Shown here: piece after piece, positions 1 through 6,808 of the stretch | Numbering within the stretch: position 1 is the first letter of the stretch | Layout of the letters: each line of letters begins with the position of its first letter | Source: an uncultured Lentisphaeraceae bacterium | Lineage (GTDB): Bacteria; Verrucomicrobiota; Kiritimatiellia; RFP12; DVOR01 | DNA: 8,851 nt | Direction of reading: 5' to 3' | NCBI GenBank assembly: GCA_946056345.1 | Contig: CAMGJH010000022.1 | Span: 1 to 8,851, forward strand | The notes under the pieces: model-generated | Told to the model about the DNA's origin: nothing | Databases searched by the model: none | What the model saw: only the letters and a program-made list of their open reading frames with translations | Position numbers and translations under genes: made by a program

Positions 1-25
1 GCTTTTGGGAAAGCGCAAGGGCCGG

Positions 26-1780
26 TTAGGATTGGTAGACCGGCAGGGCGCTGTAGTGGGTGTGGAGAAGGTGGTGGGCCTTCTCGCTGCAGGGTGCCCC
101 GAGGAAGTCGGCGTAGATGCGCTTGATCTGGGGGTTCTGGTGGGAGCAGCGGATGGCTTTCTCGCGGTCGTCCTTGTAGAGGCCTTCCATACGGGCCTTG
201 CGGACTTCGTCGGTGGCCAGGGTGGGCTGGCCGCCGCCGCCGACGCAGCCGCCACGGCAGGCCATCACTTCGATGAACTGCCAGCGGGGCGGACGCCCGG
301 CCTTGCGGTCTTCGCGGATGGCGTTGAGGACCTGCTCGACGTTGCCCATCTGGTGGGCGACGGCGATGTTGACCTTGGTGCCCTTGATGTCGATGGTTGC
401 TTCCTTGACACCGGCCAGGCCGCGGACTTCGGTGAAGTCGACGTTGGCGAGCTCTTCCTTGGTGATGAGGTGGTAGGCGGTGCGCAGGGCCGCTTCCATC
501 ACGCCGCCGGTGGCGCCGAAGAGGGTGCCGGCACCGGTGTATTCACCGAGGATGTTATCCGCTTCGCTCTCGGGCAGGGCGTTGAAGTCGATGCCGGCAA
601 TCTTGATCATCCGGGCGAGCTCGCGGGTGGTGAGCACAACGTCAACGTCCTGGTAGCCAGAGGCGTGCATCTCTTCCGAGCGGGTGATTTCGTACTTCTT
701 GGCCGTGCAGGGCATAATGGAGACCATATACATCTTGGCCGGGTCGATGCCCATCTTCTGGGCGAAGTAGGTCTTGGCCATCACGCCGAGCATCTGCTGG
801 GGGCTCTTGGCGGTGGAGAAGTTGGGGATGAAGTCCGCGGCATACTTCTCCATCCAGTCGGTCCAGGCCGGGCAGCAGGAGGTGATGAGCGGGAGCTCGC
901 CCCCCTGGGTGAAGCGGTGGACGAACTCGGTGCCCTCTTCCATAATGGTGAGGTCGGCCGAGAAGTTCGTGTCGAAGACGGCCTTGAAGCCGAGGCGGCG
1001 GAGGGCGGTGTAAATCTTGCCGGTGGAGAGCTCTCCGGGCTTCATCCCGAAGGCTTCGCCAAGGGCCACGCGGACGGCCGGGGCAATCTGCACGGCGGGG
1101 AAGCGCTCGCTATCGCGCAGGGCATCCCAGGCGATGGCCGTTTCGTCGCGCTCATAAATGGCACCGACGGGGCAGTGGGCCGAGCACTGGCCGCACTTGA
1201 TGCAGGGCGAATCGTTGAGCGGGACATCGGCAGCGGGGGCGATCTTCATCTTCTCGCCGCGGCCGATGAACTCGAGGGCCCAAACGTTCTGCATTTCCTG
1301 GCAGACGATGGCGCAGCGGCCGCACTTGATGCACTTGTCGGGGTCGAGCACAATCGAGGGCGTGCTCTCGTCCTTCGGGATGCGGTCGATAGCCGGGCGC
1401 TGGAAGGGCACGTCGCGAATGCCGAACTCGGCGGCCACGCGCTGGAGCTCGCAGTTGCCCGAGCGCGGGCAGCGGAGGCAGTCGCTCGGGTGCGTGCTGA
1501 GGATGAGCTGGACGACGGTCTTGCGGATCTGGACGATGTCCGGGTCGTGAGTGGTGATCTTCATCCCCTCGGTCGCTTCGGTGCAGCAGGCGCGCAGGAG
1601 CTTGGGCGAGGCGCCGTTGCGAACCACGCAGATGCCGCAAGCGGCCCAGGCCTTCACGTCGGGGTGATAGCAGAGGGTGGGAATGCGGACGGCCACCTTC
1701 TTGGCCGCTTCGAGGATGGTCGTGCCCTTGGGCACTTCGACGGCGATGCCGTTGATTTCAAGATGGATCAGATTTTCCAT
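26..1780 (-). CDS. hydA: [FeFe]-hydrogenase catalytic subunit HydA (HydABC type, group A3-like)
   Basis: Catalytic subunit (584 aa) that reduces protons or oxidises H2 at the H-cluster in a cytoplasmic HydABC complex. Seen in order: a 2Fe-2S plant-ferredoxin domain (C37, C48, C51, C65); a His-ligated 4Fe-4S motif (H97, C101, C104, C110); two 4Fe-4S sites (C150/C153/C156/C160 and C193/C196/C199/C203); then the three H-cluster signatures TSCCPAW (300-306), MPCTAKKYE (356-364) and EVMACRGGC (504-512). By analogy with CpI, C302 is the proton-transfer cysteine and C303, C358, C508 and C512 hold the cluster. The C-terminus (about 525-580) is a small-subunit-like tail (SEKAHHLLHTHY) and lacks the extra 2Fe-2S domain known from Thermotoga HydA. 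I chose the ATG at 1780, not the longer open frame from 1900, because ferredoxin homology begins there, GAGGAGAG lies just upstream, and the longer form would overlap hydB. It is the last gene of hydCBA, 10 nt after hydB. No maturase genes (hydE, hydF, hydG) are in the window. Confidence 0.97.
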   Translation of the reverse strand: MENLIHLEINGIAVEVPKGTTILEAAKKVAVRIPTLCYHPDVKAWAACGICVVRNGASPKLLRACCTEATEGMKITTHDPDIVQIRKTVVQLILSTHPSDCLRCPRSGNCELQRVAAEFGIRDVPFQRPAIDRIPKDESTPSIVLDPDKCIKCGRCAIVCQEMQNVWALEFIGRGEKMKIAPAADVPLNDSPCIKCGQCSAHCPVGAIYERDETAIAWDALRDSERFPAVQIAPAVRVALGEAFGMKPGELSTGKIYTALRRLGFKAVFDTNFSADLTIMEEGTEFVHRFTQGGELPLITSCCPAWTDWMEKYAADFIPNFSTAKSPQQMLGVMAKTYFAQKMGIDPAKMYMVSIMPCTAKKYEITRSEEMHASGYQDVDVVLTTRELARMIKIAGIDFNALPESEADNILGEYTGAGTLFGATGGVMEAALRTAYHLITKEELANVDFTEVRGLAGVKEATIDIKGTKVNIAVAHQMGNVEQVLNAIREDRKAGRPPRWQFIEVMACRGGCVGGGGQPTLATDEVRKARMEGLYKDDREKAIRCSHQNPQIKRIYADFLGAPCSEKAHHLLHTHYSALPVYQS

Positions 1781-1790
1781 GGCGCTCTCC

Positions 1791-3650
1791 TCAGGCAATT
1801 TCGATGGCGTGCAGTTTGCAGGTGTTGTAGCACTGGCCGCACTTGACGCACTTGGCCGGGTCGATGACGTGCTTCTCCTTGACCTTGCCGGCGATGGCAC
1901 CGACGGGGCAGACGCGGGCGCACATCGTGCAGCCCACGCAGCGGCTGGGATTGACGCGGTATTGGACCAGCTTCTTGCACTTGCCGGCGGGGCAGCGCTT
2001 GTCGTTGATGTGGGCCATCACCTCGTCCATAAAGTAGCGGAGCATCGCCTGGACGGGGTTGGAGGCGGTCTGCCCGAGGCCGCAGAGGGAGGCGCGGTTC
2101 ATCGCCTGGCAGATATCGCGCATCTTCTGGATGTCCTCGGGGGTGCCGCGGCCATCGGAGATGCGGGTGAGGGTGTTGAGGAGGGCGCGCCCGCCGATAC
2201 GGCAGGGCATGCACTTGCCGCAGCTCTCATCGACGGTGAACTCAAGGTAGAACTTGGCCACGTCGACAATGCAGTCGGTGTCGTCCATCACGATGAGGCC
2301 ACCCGAACCCATAATCGAGCCGATCTTGGCGAGGGACTCGTAGTCGATGGGCATATCGAGGAACTCGGGCGGAATCATGCCGCCGGAGGGGCCACCGGTC
2401 TGCGCGGCCTTGAACTTGCGGCCGTTGGGGATACCGCCGCCGATGTCGAAGATAATCTCGCGCAAGGTGATGCCCATCGGCACCTCGATGAGGCCGGAGT
2501 TCTTGACCTTGCCGGTGAGGGCGAAGACCTTGGTGCCCTTGCTGGTGGCCGTGCCGATCGAGGAGAACCACTTGGCCCCCTTGGTGATGATGACGGCCAC
2601 GTTCGCGAGGGTCTCGACGTTGTTGATAATCGTCGGCTTGCCCCAGAGGCCCTTGACGGCCGGGAAGGGGGGGCGGGGCGTGGGCTGGCCACGCTTACCC
2701 TCGATAGAGGCCAAGAGGGCGGTCTCTTCGCCACAGACGAAGGCACCGGCGCCGAAACGCAGCTCGATATCGAAGGTGAAGTCGCTGCCCAGGATGTTCG
2801 GGCACCCGAGGAGGCCGCGCTCGCGGGCCTGCTCGATGGCAATCTGCAGGCGCTTGATGGCCAGCGGATACTCGGCGCGGATGTAGATGAAGCCCTTGGT
2901 GGCCCCTGTGGCACGGCCGGCAATCATCATCGCCTCGAGGATGGCGTGGGGGTCGCCTTCAAGGGTGGAGCGGTCCATATAGGCCCCGGGGTCGCCCTCG
3001 TCGGCATTGCAGACGATGTACTTCTGGTCGGCCTGGACGCCGGCGGAGAACTGCCACTTCTTACCGGTGGGGAAGCCAGCACCGCCGCGGCCGCGCAGCC
3101 CGGAGTCGAGAATCTCCTGGATGATTCCCTCGGGAGTCATCTCGAAGAGGGCCTTCTCGAGCCCGGCGTAGCCGTCGTGAGCGATGTAGTCCTCGATATT
3201 TTCGGGATCGATGAGGCCGCAGTGGCGCAGGACGATACGATGCTGCTTGGCGTAGAAGTCGATGTCCTTGCCCTCGTGGCCGGCCTCAGCCTGGGTCTTA
3301 TCGTAGAGCAAGCGGGTGACGACCTTGCCGCCAACGATGTGCTCGTTGATGATGGCCGCGGCATCCTCGGGCTTCACATCCACATAGAAGGTGTCGGAAG
3401 GGAGCACCTTAACGATCGGGCCGCGCTCGCAGAAGCCCATACAGCCGGTGCGCACGATACTGACATTCGCCCCGGCATACTCGGCCGCCTTCAACAGGGC
3501 CGAGTAGAGCCCCAGACCGCCATTACTATCGCAGGCCGTTCCGCCGCAGACCAACAAATACTGCTTGCCGCCCTCGGCTTCCTTGGTGTTGGCCGCCACC
3601 AGGCGCGCACGCAGCGCGTCCAGACTCTCACGCGTCAATTTCTCTGCCAT
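1791..3650 (-). CDS. hydB: NAD(H)/FMN subunit of trimeric [FeFe]-hydrogenase (NuoF-like HydB)
   Basis: Flavin and NAD(H)-binding subunit (619 aa) that passes electrons between NADH, iron-sulfur clusters and HydA. Seen: an N-terminal thioredoxin-like 2Fe-2S domain (C35, C40, C70, C74); a NuoF core with the glycine-rich FMN/NADH loop GLRGRGGAGFPTGKKW (184-199) and CGEETAL (306-312); the NuoF 4Fe-4S site (C477, C480, C483, C523); a CPAGKC motif (C553, C558); and a C-terminal 2x[4Fe-4S] ferredoxin domain (C571/C574/C577/C581 and C601/C604/C607/C611). The N-terminal and C-terminal additions separate it from plain complex I NuoF and match HydB of bifurcating hydrogenases. As I recall, some HydB structures carry a zinc near the CPAGxC region; that is memory only. 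The start at 3650 has AAGGAG 9 nt upstream, and that ribosome site overlaps the TAA of hydC. Bifurcation cannot be proved from sequence, because some related HydABC enzymes use NADH alone. Confidence 0.96.
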   Translation of the reverse strand: MAEKLTRESLDALRARLVAANTKEAEGGKQYLLVCGGTACDSNGGLGLYSALLKAAEYAGANVSIVRTGCMGFCERGPIVKVLPSDTFYVDVKPEDAAAIINEHIVGGKVVTRLLYDKTQAEAGHEGKDIDFYAKQHRIVLRHCGLIDPENIEDYIAHDGYAGLEKALFEMTPEGIIQEILDSGLRGRGGAGFPTGKKWQFSAGVQADQKYIVCNADEGDPGAYMDRSTLEGDPHAILEAMMIAGRATGATKGFIYIRAEYPLAIKRLQIAIEQARERGLLGCPNILGSDFTFDIELRFGAGAFVCGEETALLASIEGKRGQPTPRPPFPAVKGLWGKPTIINNVETLANVAVIITKGAKWFSSIGTATSKGTKVFALTGKVKNSGLIEVPMGITLREIIFDIGGGIPNGRKFKAAQTGGPSGGMIPPEFLDMPIDYESLAKIGSIMGSGGLIVMDDTDCIVDVAKFYLEFTVDESCGKCMPCRIGGRALLNTLTRISDGRGTPEDIQKMRDICQAMNRASLCGLGQTASNPVQAMLRYFMDEVMAHINDKRCPAGKCKKLVQYRVNPSRCVGCTMCARVCPVGAIAGKVKEKHVIDPAKCVKCGQCYNTCKLHAIEIA

Positions 3651-3662
3651 AGCGCACGCTCC

Positions 3663-4139
3663 TTAGTGTTGACGGAACTTATCCAGAATGCCCGGCACGG
3701 CGGCCTTCGTCACCTTGCCGAAGACTTCGCCGTTAATGACGATGACCGGGGCCAGACCGCAGCAGCCGAGGCAACGCACGGCCTCGGTGGAGAACTCGCC
3801 ATCAGGGGTGACGGTGTTCACGCCCACGCCGAGCTCCTCTTCGAGCGCCTTCATAATGTCGTCGCCGCCCTTCAGGTAGCAGGCGGTGCCGAGGCAGACC
3901 TGAATGAGGTTGCGCCCGGGCTGCTTGAGCTTGAAGAAGTTATAGAAGGTGATGACGCCGTAGATCTTCGCCAGGGGCACCTCCAGCAGGTCGGCCAACT
4001 CCAGGATGACCTCGCGCGGCATATAGCCATAGGTCTGCTGAATCCGGTGCAGCACCATAATCAAATTGCCGGGTTTCGGCTTCCACTCGGCGATAAACTC
4101 ACGCAACTCCGGCGTCAGCTTCTTTAACTCTTGACCCAT
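3663..4139 (-). CDS. hydC: 2Fe-2S subunit of trimeric [FeFe]-hydrogenase (NuoE-like HydC)
   Basis: Small electron-transfer subunit (158 aa) of the HydABC complex, related to NuoE of complex I. The helical N-terminal part (1-75, with HRIQQTYGYMP and GVITFYNFF typical of NuoE) is followed by a thioredoxin-like 2Fe-2S domain with ligands C82 and C87 (CLGTAC) and C123 and C127 (CLGCC). The length is normal for NuoE/HydC. The open frame extends upstream to 4235, but the ATG at 4139 is preferred: AAGGAGAG sits about 7 nt upstream, family homology starts there, and the longer frame would run through the hyd promoter. It is the first gene of hydCBA, the gene order known in Thermotoga maritima. A strong promoter lies 64 to 92 bases upstream. 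HydB follows after a 12-nt gap. Confidence 0.96.
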   Translation of the reverse strand: MGQELKKLTPELREFIAEWKPKPGNLIMVLHRIQQTYGYMPREVILELADLLEVPLAKIYGVITFYNFFKLKQPGRNLIQVCLGTACYLKGGDDIMKALEEELGVGVNTVTPDGEFSTEAVRCLGCCGLAPVIVINGEVFGKVTKAAVPGILDKFRQH

Positions 4140-4202
4140 AGAACTCTCTCCTTTTCGCTGGGCGCGGTGAAGGGCAGCGGCCCCAATCAAAGTGTGATGG
4201 CA

Positions 4203-4231
4203 AGCATAGCGAAACGCGGGAGCGATGTCAA
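4203..4231 (-). promoter_or_regulatory. sigma70-type promoter of hydCBA
   Basis: On the minus strand a perfect -35 box TTGACA (4231-4226) is separated by 17 bp from TATGCT (4208-4203, 4 of 6 matches). Initiation would be near 4196, giving a leader of about 56 nt before hydC. The -35 box begins two bases after the T-tract of the rpsG terminator, so the hyd operon is insulated from the ribosomal operon but packed tightly against it. The calls rest on the motifs and position only. Confidence 0.8.
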
Positions 4232-4233
4232 GC

Positions 4234-4264
4234 AAAAACCGGGCTCCCGAAGCGGGAACCCGGT
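4234..4264 (-). terminator. Rho-independent terminator of rpsL-rpsG
   Basis: Minus-strand hairpin with a 12-bp stem (arms 4264-4253 and 4249-4238, one G-T wobble), a 3-nt loop and a run of five T (4238-4234). It starts 30 nt after the rpsG stop codon. Stem strength, loop and T-tract all fit an intrinsic terminator reading right to left. No matching T-tract follows the stem on the plus strand. Confidence 0.92.
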
Positions 4265-4294
4265 CTCTTTCGGCGGCAAGCGCCGGGGCGTTGA

Positions 4295-4762
4295 TTAGAA
4301 CGCGTAGTGGGCGAAGGCGCGATTGGCCTGGGCCATCTTGTGGGTGTCGTCGCGCTTCTTGAGGACGTTGCCGGTGTTGTTGTAGGCATCGATGAGCTCA
4401 AGGGCCACGGCGCGGGGCATCGGCACACCACGGCGAGCGGAGGCGTACTGGGCCATCCAGCGGAGGGCGAGGGCGAGCTGGCGCCCGGGCTTGATCTCCA
4501 CCGGCACCGGATAGGTGGCACCACCAATGCGGCGGCTCTTCACTTCCACTTTCGGCTTCATATTGTTGATGGCCGCGTCCATCACCTCGAGGGGATCCTT
4601 GCCGGTTTCCTTGGCGAGTTCCTCGATGGCTCCGTAGACGATGCGCTCGGCAGTGGTCTTCTTGCCCGACTTCATCAGGGTGCGGACGACCTTGGCGACG
4701 AGCTCGCTATTGAAGCGAGGGTCGGTCATGTGCACGCGCTTGACAGCTTGACGGCGTCTCAT
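4295..4762 (-). CDS. rpsG: 30S ribosomal protein S7
   Basis: Primary 16S rRNA-binding protein of the 30S head, lining the E site and mRNA exit region (155 aa, about the usual length). Recognised end to end from the MRRR start, with FNSELVAKVVRTLMKSGKK (17-35), the KPKVEVKSRRIGGATYPVPVEI block (69-90), RWMAQYA (101-107), and the NRAFAHYAF C-terminus. The start at 4762 has AAGGAGGG 10 nt upstream, and this ribosome site overlaps the TAA stop of rpsL, suggesting translational coupling. It is the last gene before a strong terminator. The usual partners fusA and tuf do not follow. Confidence 0.98.
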   Translation of the reverse strand: MRRRQAVKRVHMTDPRFNSELVAKVVRTLMKSGKKTTAERIVYGAIEELAKETGKDPLEVMDAAINNMKPKVEVKSRRIGGATYPVPVEIKPGRQLALALRWMAQYASARRGVPMPRAVALELIDAYNNTGNVLKKRDDTHKMAQANRAFAHYAF

Positions 4763-4777
4763 GATTCAGTGCCCTCC

Positions 4778-5170
4778 TTATTTCTTCTTCGCGTTAGCGG
4801 CGGCATCTTTCTTGACGCCATACTTGGAGCGGGAGCGGCCACGGCCATTCACGCCGAGGCTGTCGAGGCAGCCGCGGATGATGTGGTAGCGGACGCCCGG
4901 GAGGTCCTTCACACGGCCGCCGCGGATGAGCACGACGGAGTGTTCCTGAAGGTTGTGGCCTTCGCCGGGGATGTAGGCGGTCACTTCGTAGCCGGAGGTC
5001 AGGCGCACACGGGCAACCTTACGCAACGCGGAGTTCGGCTTCTTCGGGGTCTGCGTCTTGACGACGGTGCAGACGCCGCGGCGCTGGGGGCAGGCAACGA
5101 GCGCAGGAGACTTGCTCTTCTTGCGCTGCGGGGTGCGGCCCTTGCGCACCAGCTGGTTAATCGTAGGCAT
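4778..5170 (-). CDS. rpsL: 30S ribosomal protein S12
   Basis: Decoding-centre protein of the 30S subunit that monitors codon-anticodon pairing (130 aa). Conserved blocks: [11 protein letters not shown] at the N-terminus, CPQRRGVC (27-34), [11 protein letters not shown] (41-51), [28 protein letters not shown] (69-96) and RSKYGVKK (114-121). Lysines 43 and 88 (E. coli precursor numbering), whose substitution commonly gives streptomycin resistance, are both the ordinary lysine. D89, the residue methylthiolated by RimO in E. coli, is present. The lysine- and alanine-rich C-terminal tail is slightly longer than in E. coli. The ATG at 5170 is preceded by AAAGGA 9 nt upstream. It is the first gene of the rpsL-rpsG unit, after a leader of about 150 nt. 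Confidence 0.98.
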   Translation of the reverse strand: MPTINQLVRKGRTPQRKKSKSPALVACPQRRGVCTVVKTQTPKKPNSALRKVARVRLTSGYEVTAYIPGEGHNLQEHSVVLIRGGRVKDLPGVRYHIIRGCLDSLGVNGRGRSRSKYGVKKDAAANAKKK

Positions 5171-5319
5171 TCTAGTTGATCCTTTGACGGATGCTTTCAG
5201 TTCAGTGTGCCCGCGGGGCGGGCGTTCGGGTTGCGGCTGGAGCGATGGGACGGGGCTCTCGTCCTCTGCAACAAGGCCTAGCTACTGGCCTTGGGCTCCA
5301 CGCCCGCAGGAAAATGGTG
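5171..5319 (-). promoter_or_regulatory. long structured leader of rpsL-rpsG
   Basis: This is the predicted transcribed leader from about 5319 to the rpsL start. It can form several short hairpins: AAGGCC/GGCCTT with an 8-nt loop (5292-5273), GGACG/CGTCC further downstream, and GCCCG/CGGGC near 5210-5225. No convincing open frame with a ribosome site is present. Ribosomal protein operons are often autoregulated through such leaders, but I do not recognise a known r-protein leader class here. Confidence 0.4.
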
Positions 5320-5325
5320 GCGCGT

Positions 5326-5354
5326 ATTGTAGCACAGCCCCCAGCCGGGGGCAA
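5326..5354 (-). promoter_or_regulatory. sigma70-type promoter of rpsL-rpsG
   Basis: On the minus strand TTGCCC (5354-5349) and TACAAT (5331-5326, 5 of 6) are separated by 17 bp. TGC directly before the -10 gives an extended -10 element. The discriminator ACGCGCCAC is GC-rich, as expected for growth-rate or stringent control of ribosomal promoters, and is shared with the rplU promoter. An A-tract (5363-5359) just upstream of the -35 might act as an UP-like element. Confidence 0.78.
5337..5352. repeat. perfect dyad inside the rpsL promoter spacer
   Basis: GCCCCC (5337-5342) and GGGGGC (5347-5352) form a perfect 6-bp inverted repeat with a 4-nt centre. It overlaps the -35 box and fills much of the spacer of the rpsL promoter. 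No T-tract follows on either strand, so it is not an intrinsic terminator. An operator or a chance GC palindrome are both possible. Confidence 0.4.
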
Positions 5355-5363
5355 GACCTTTTT

Positions 5364-5391
5364 GCGCGGGCAGGCACAGCCGCACCCGCGC
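5364..5391 (-). repeat. inverted repeat just after rpmB
   Basis: Arms GCGCGGG (minus 5391-5385) and CCCGCGC (5370-5364) form a 7-bp stem, extendable with wobbles and a bulge, starting about 14 nt after the rpmB stop. On the minus strand it is followed by AAAAA, not T, so it lacks the U-tract of an intrinsic terminator. It may protect the 3' end of the rpmB message or cause pausing. Confidence 0.35.
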
Positions 5392-5405
5392 TTGGGGTCC
5401 ACAGC

Positions 5406-5636
5406 TTACGCCTTGGTGACGCGACCGGCCTTCAAGCAGGCAGCGCAGACCGTCATGTGGCAGGTCTGGCCGTTGGGCTTGCGGACGTGGACGTTCATCA
5501 GGTTGGGCTCGAAGCGGCGCTTGGAGATGCCGGTGGTGTGCAGACCGATGCCGCCCTTGGCCTTCTTCAAACCGTGGCGGACGATGCGGGCGCCGACGAT
5601 AGGCTTCTTGCCGCAGCATTCACAGATACGAGACAT
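5406..5636 (-). CDS. rpmB: 50S ribosomal protein L28, zinc-binding (C+) form
   Basis: Small 50S protein (76 aa). Recognised from the N-terminal MSRICECCGKKP, the central GIGLHTTGISKRRFEPNL segment (29-46) and the C-terminal CLKAGRV. Two CxxC pairs, C5/C8 and C64/C67, mark the zinc-ribbon C+ form; a further C7 lies between the first pair. The ATG at 5636 has AAGGAGAA about 7 nt upstream. It follows obgE after 38 nt with no promoter or terminator visible between them, so it is probably the last gene of rplU-rpmA-obgE-rpmB. The promoter that follows it at 5354 belongs to rpsL. Confidence 0.96.
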   Translation of the reverse strand: MSRICECCGKKPIVGARIVRHGLKKAKGGIGLHTTGISKRRFEPNLMNVHVRKPNGQTCHMTVCAACLKAGRVTKA

Positions 5637-5674
5637 AGTGATTTCTCCTTGAGATTAGAGGGTGTTCAGGGGGG

Positions 5675-6778
5675 TTAAGGCTTGAGAAAGGTGGCCTTGC
5701 GGAAGCGTTCGGCCGAGACTTCGGAGTGGTCGATGGGCTCTTCGCTGCGTTCGCGCACTTCGCTGGCGCCCTTGGCACGCGGCTGAAGGGCTTCGTGCAG
5801 GGCGCGCTTGACCGCGTCGAGCCCGGGCTTACCCTCAGCCGTGAGCGAGAGGCGGATTGGCTCGAAGCCGACGGCCTGCACGAACTCGGGGTAGTGCGCC
5901 TGGGCCTGGGGCTCATCCATCTTATTGGCCAGCACGAGGGCCGGGCGAGCAGCGAGCTCGGGATCGTAGCTCTCCACCTCGGCGCGCAACACGCGGTAGG
6001 CCTCCTCGGGGAGGTTCTCGGTGTCGGCCATATCCAACACGTAGACGAGCATCCGCGAACGCGAGATGTGCCGCAGGAAGGTGAGGCCGAGCCCCACGCC
6101 ATCTGCCGCGCCCTCGATAATCCCCGGGATGTCCGCCACGCGCAGCGTCGCGTAGTCCTCAAAGTTCACCGTGCCCACAATCGGGTGGAGCGTGGTGAAG
6201 GGATAGTTCGCGATCTTCGGCTTGGCCGAGCTGAGCGCGGCCAGCAACGAAGACTTCCCAGCGTTGGGAAAGCCCACCAGCCCGGCATCGGCAATCGTCT
6301 TGAGCTCGAAGCGGGCGTTGAACGCCTCGCCCTCGTCCCCGGGAATAAACTTCTCCGGCGCCTGGTTCGTGGCGCTCTTGAAGTGGACATTCCCCCAACC
6401 GCCGCGGCCGCCGCGCGCAATCACCAGGGTCTGCCCGTGCTCGAGCACCTCTCCCAGCCACGCGCCGGTATCGGCGTTGTAGACCTCCGTGCCGCAGGGC
6501 ACATCGACGATGAGATCGGCCCCGTTGCGCCCGTGCATCTTCTGCCCGGAGCCCGAGACGCCGTTCTCGGCGAACAACCGCGGCTCGTAGAAAACGCGCA
6601 GCAGACTATCGGCGTGCGTACTCGCGCGCAGCACAACGTTCCCGCCGCGCCCGCCGTCGCCGCCGTCCGGGCCGCCCTCGGGCACGTGCGACTCGCGCCG
6701 GAAGCTCCCGCTCCCGTCGCCGCCGCGCCCTGCGCGCACCTCGGCCGTTGCCGAATCTACGAATGTCCGCGTCTTCAT
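5675..6778 (-). CDS. obgE: Obg family GTPase (ribosome assembly, stress control)
   Basis: Essential Obg/CgtA GTPase that associates with the 50S subunit and links ribosome assembly with nutrient state (367 aa). The glycine-rich Obg fold covers about 1-158 (GRGGDGSGSFRRE, GGPDGGDGGRGGNV, RGGRGGWGN). The G domain follows: P-loop GFPNAGKS (169-176), switch I YPFTT (192-196), DIPG (216-219), NKMD (285-288) and a G5-like SLTAEG (311-316). The short C-terminal tail (about 335-367) is charged and variable, as in many Obg proteins. The start at 6778 matches the family's FVD opening, but its ribosome site is weak: only TAGGG 4 nt upstream, with AAAGG further away. Translation may therefore depend on coupling to rpmA, 30 nt upstream. 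It sits in the widespread rplU-rpmA-obg order. Confidence 0.97.
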   Translation of the reverse strand: MKTRTFVDSATAEVRAGRGGDGSGSFRRESHVPEGGPDGGDGGRGGNVVLRASTHADSLLRVFYEPRLFAENGVSGSGQKMHGRNGADLIVDVPCGTEVYNADTGAWLGEVLEHGQTLVIARGGRGGWGNVHFKSATNQAPEKFIPGDEGEAFNARFELKTIADAGLVGFPNAGKSSLLAALSSAKPKIANYPFTTLHPIVGTVNFEDYATLRVADIPGIIEGAADGVGLGLTFLRHISRSRMLVYVLDMADTENLPEEAYRVLRAEVESYDPELAARPALVLANKMDEPQAQAHYPEFVQAVGFEPIRLSLTAEGKPGLDAVKRALHEALQPRAKGASEVRERSEEPIDHSEVSAERFRKATFLKP

Positions 6779-6808
6779 GCCGCCCTAACCAAAGCCTTTA
6801 GGCCAAAC

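Noticed and set aside
1..25. GCTTT/AAAGC hairpin after the hydA stop as operon terminator
   Set aside because: Five-bp stem without a T-tract on the minus strand, and the window ends there, so the real end of the operon cannot be seen.
5..4127. Two very long plus-strand open frames (613 and 816 codons) opposite hydA, hydB and hydC
   Set aside because: They are exactly antisense to genes with intact cofactor motifs. Their low-complexity Gly/Ala/Asp/Leu content arises because the minus-strand genes avoid TTA, CTA and TCA codons in GC-rich DNA.
4186..4198. ATCA-N5-TGAT inverted repeat near the hyd transcription start as an FNR- or Rex-like operator
   Set aside because: Arms of only four bases and poor match to known FNR or Rex consensus; too weak to call.
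5359..5391. Hairpin after rpmB as an intrinsic terminator
   Set aside because: The run next to the stem is A, not T, in the direction of rpmB transcription, and no T-tract follows on the plus strand either.
5191..5678. Plus-strand open frames over the rpsL leader and rpmB
   Set aside because: They lie antisense to rpmB and through a good promoter; no domain or ribosome site supports them.
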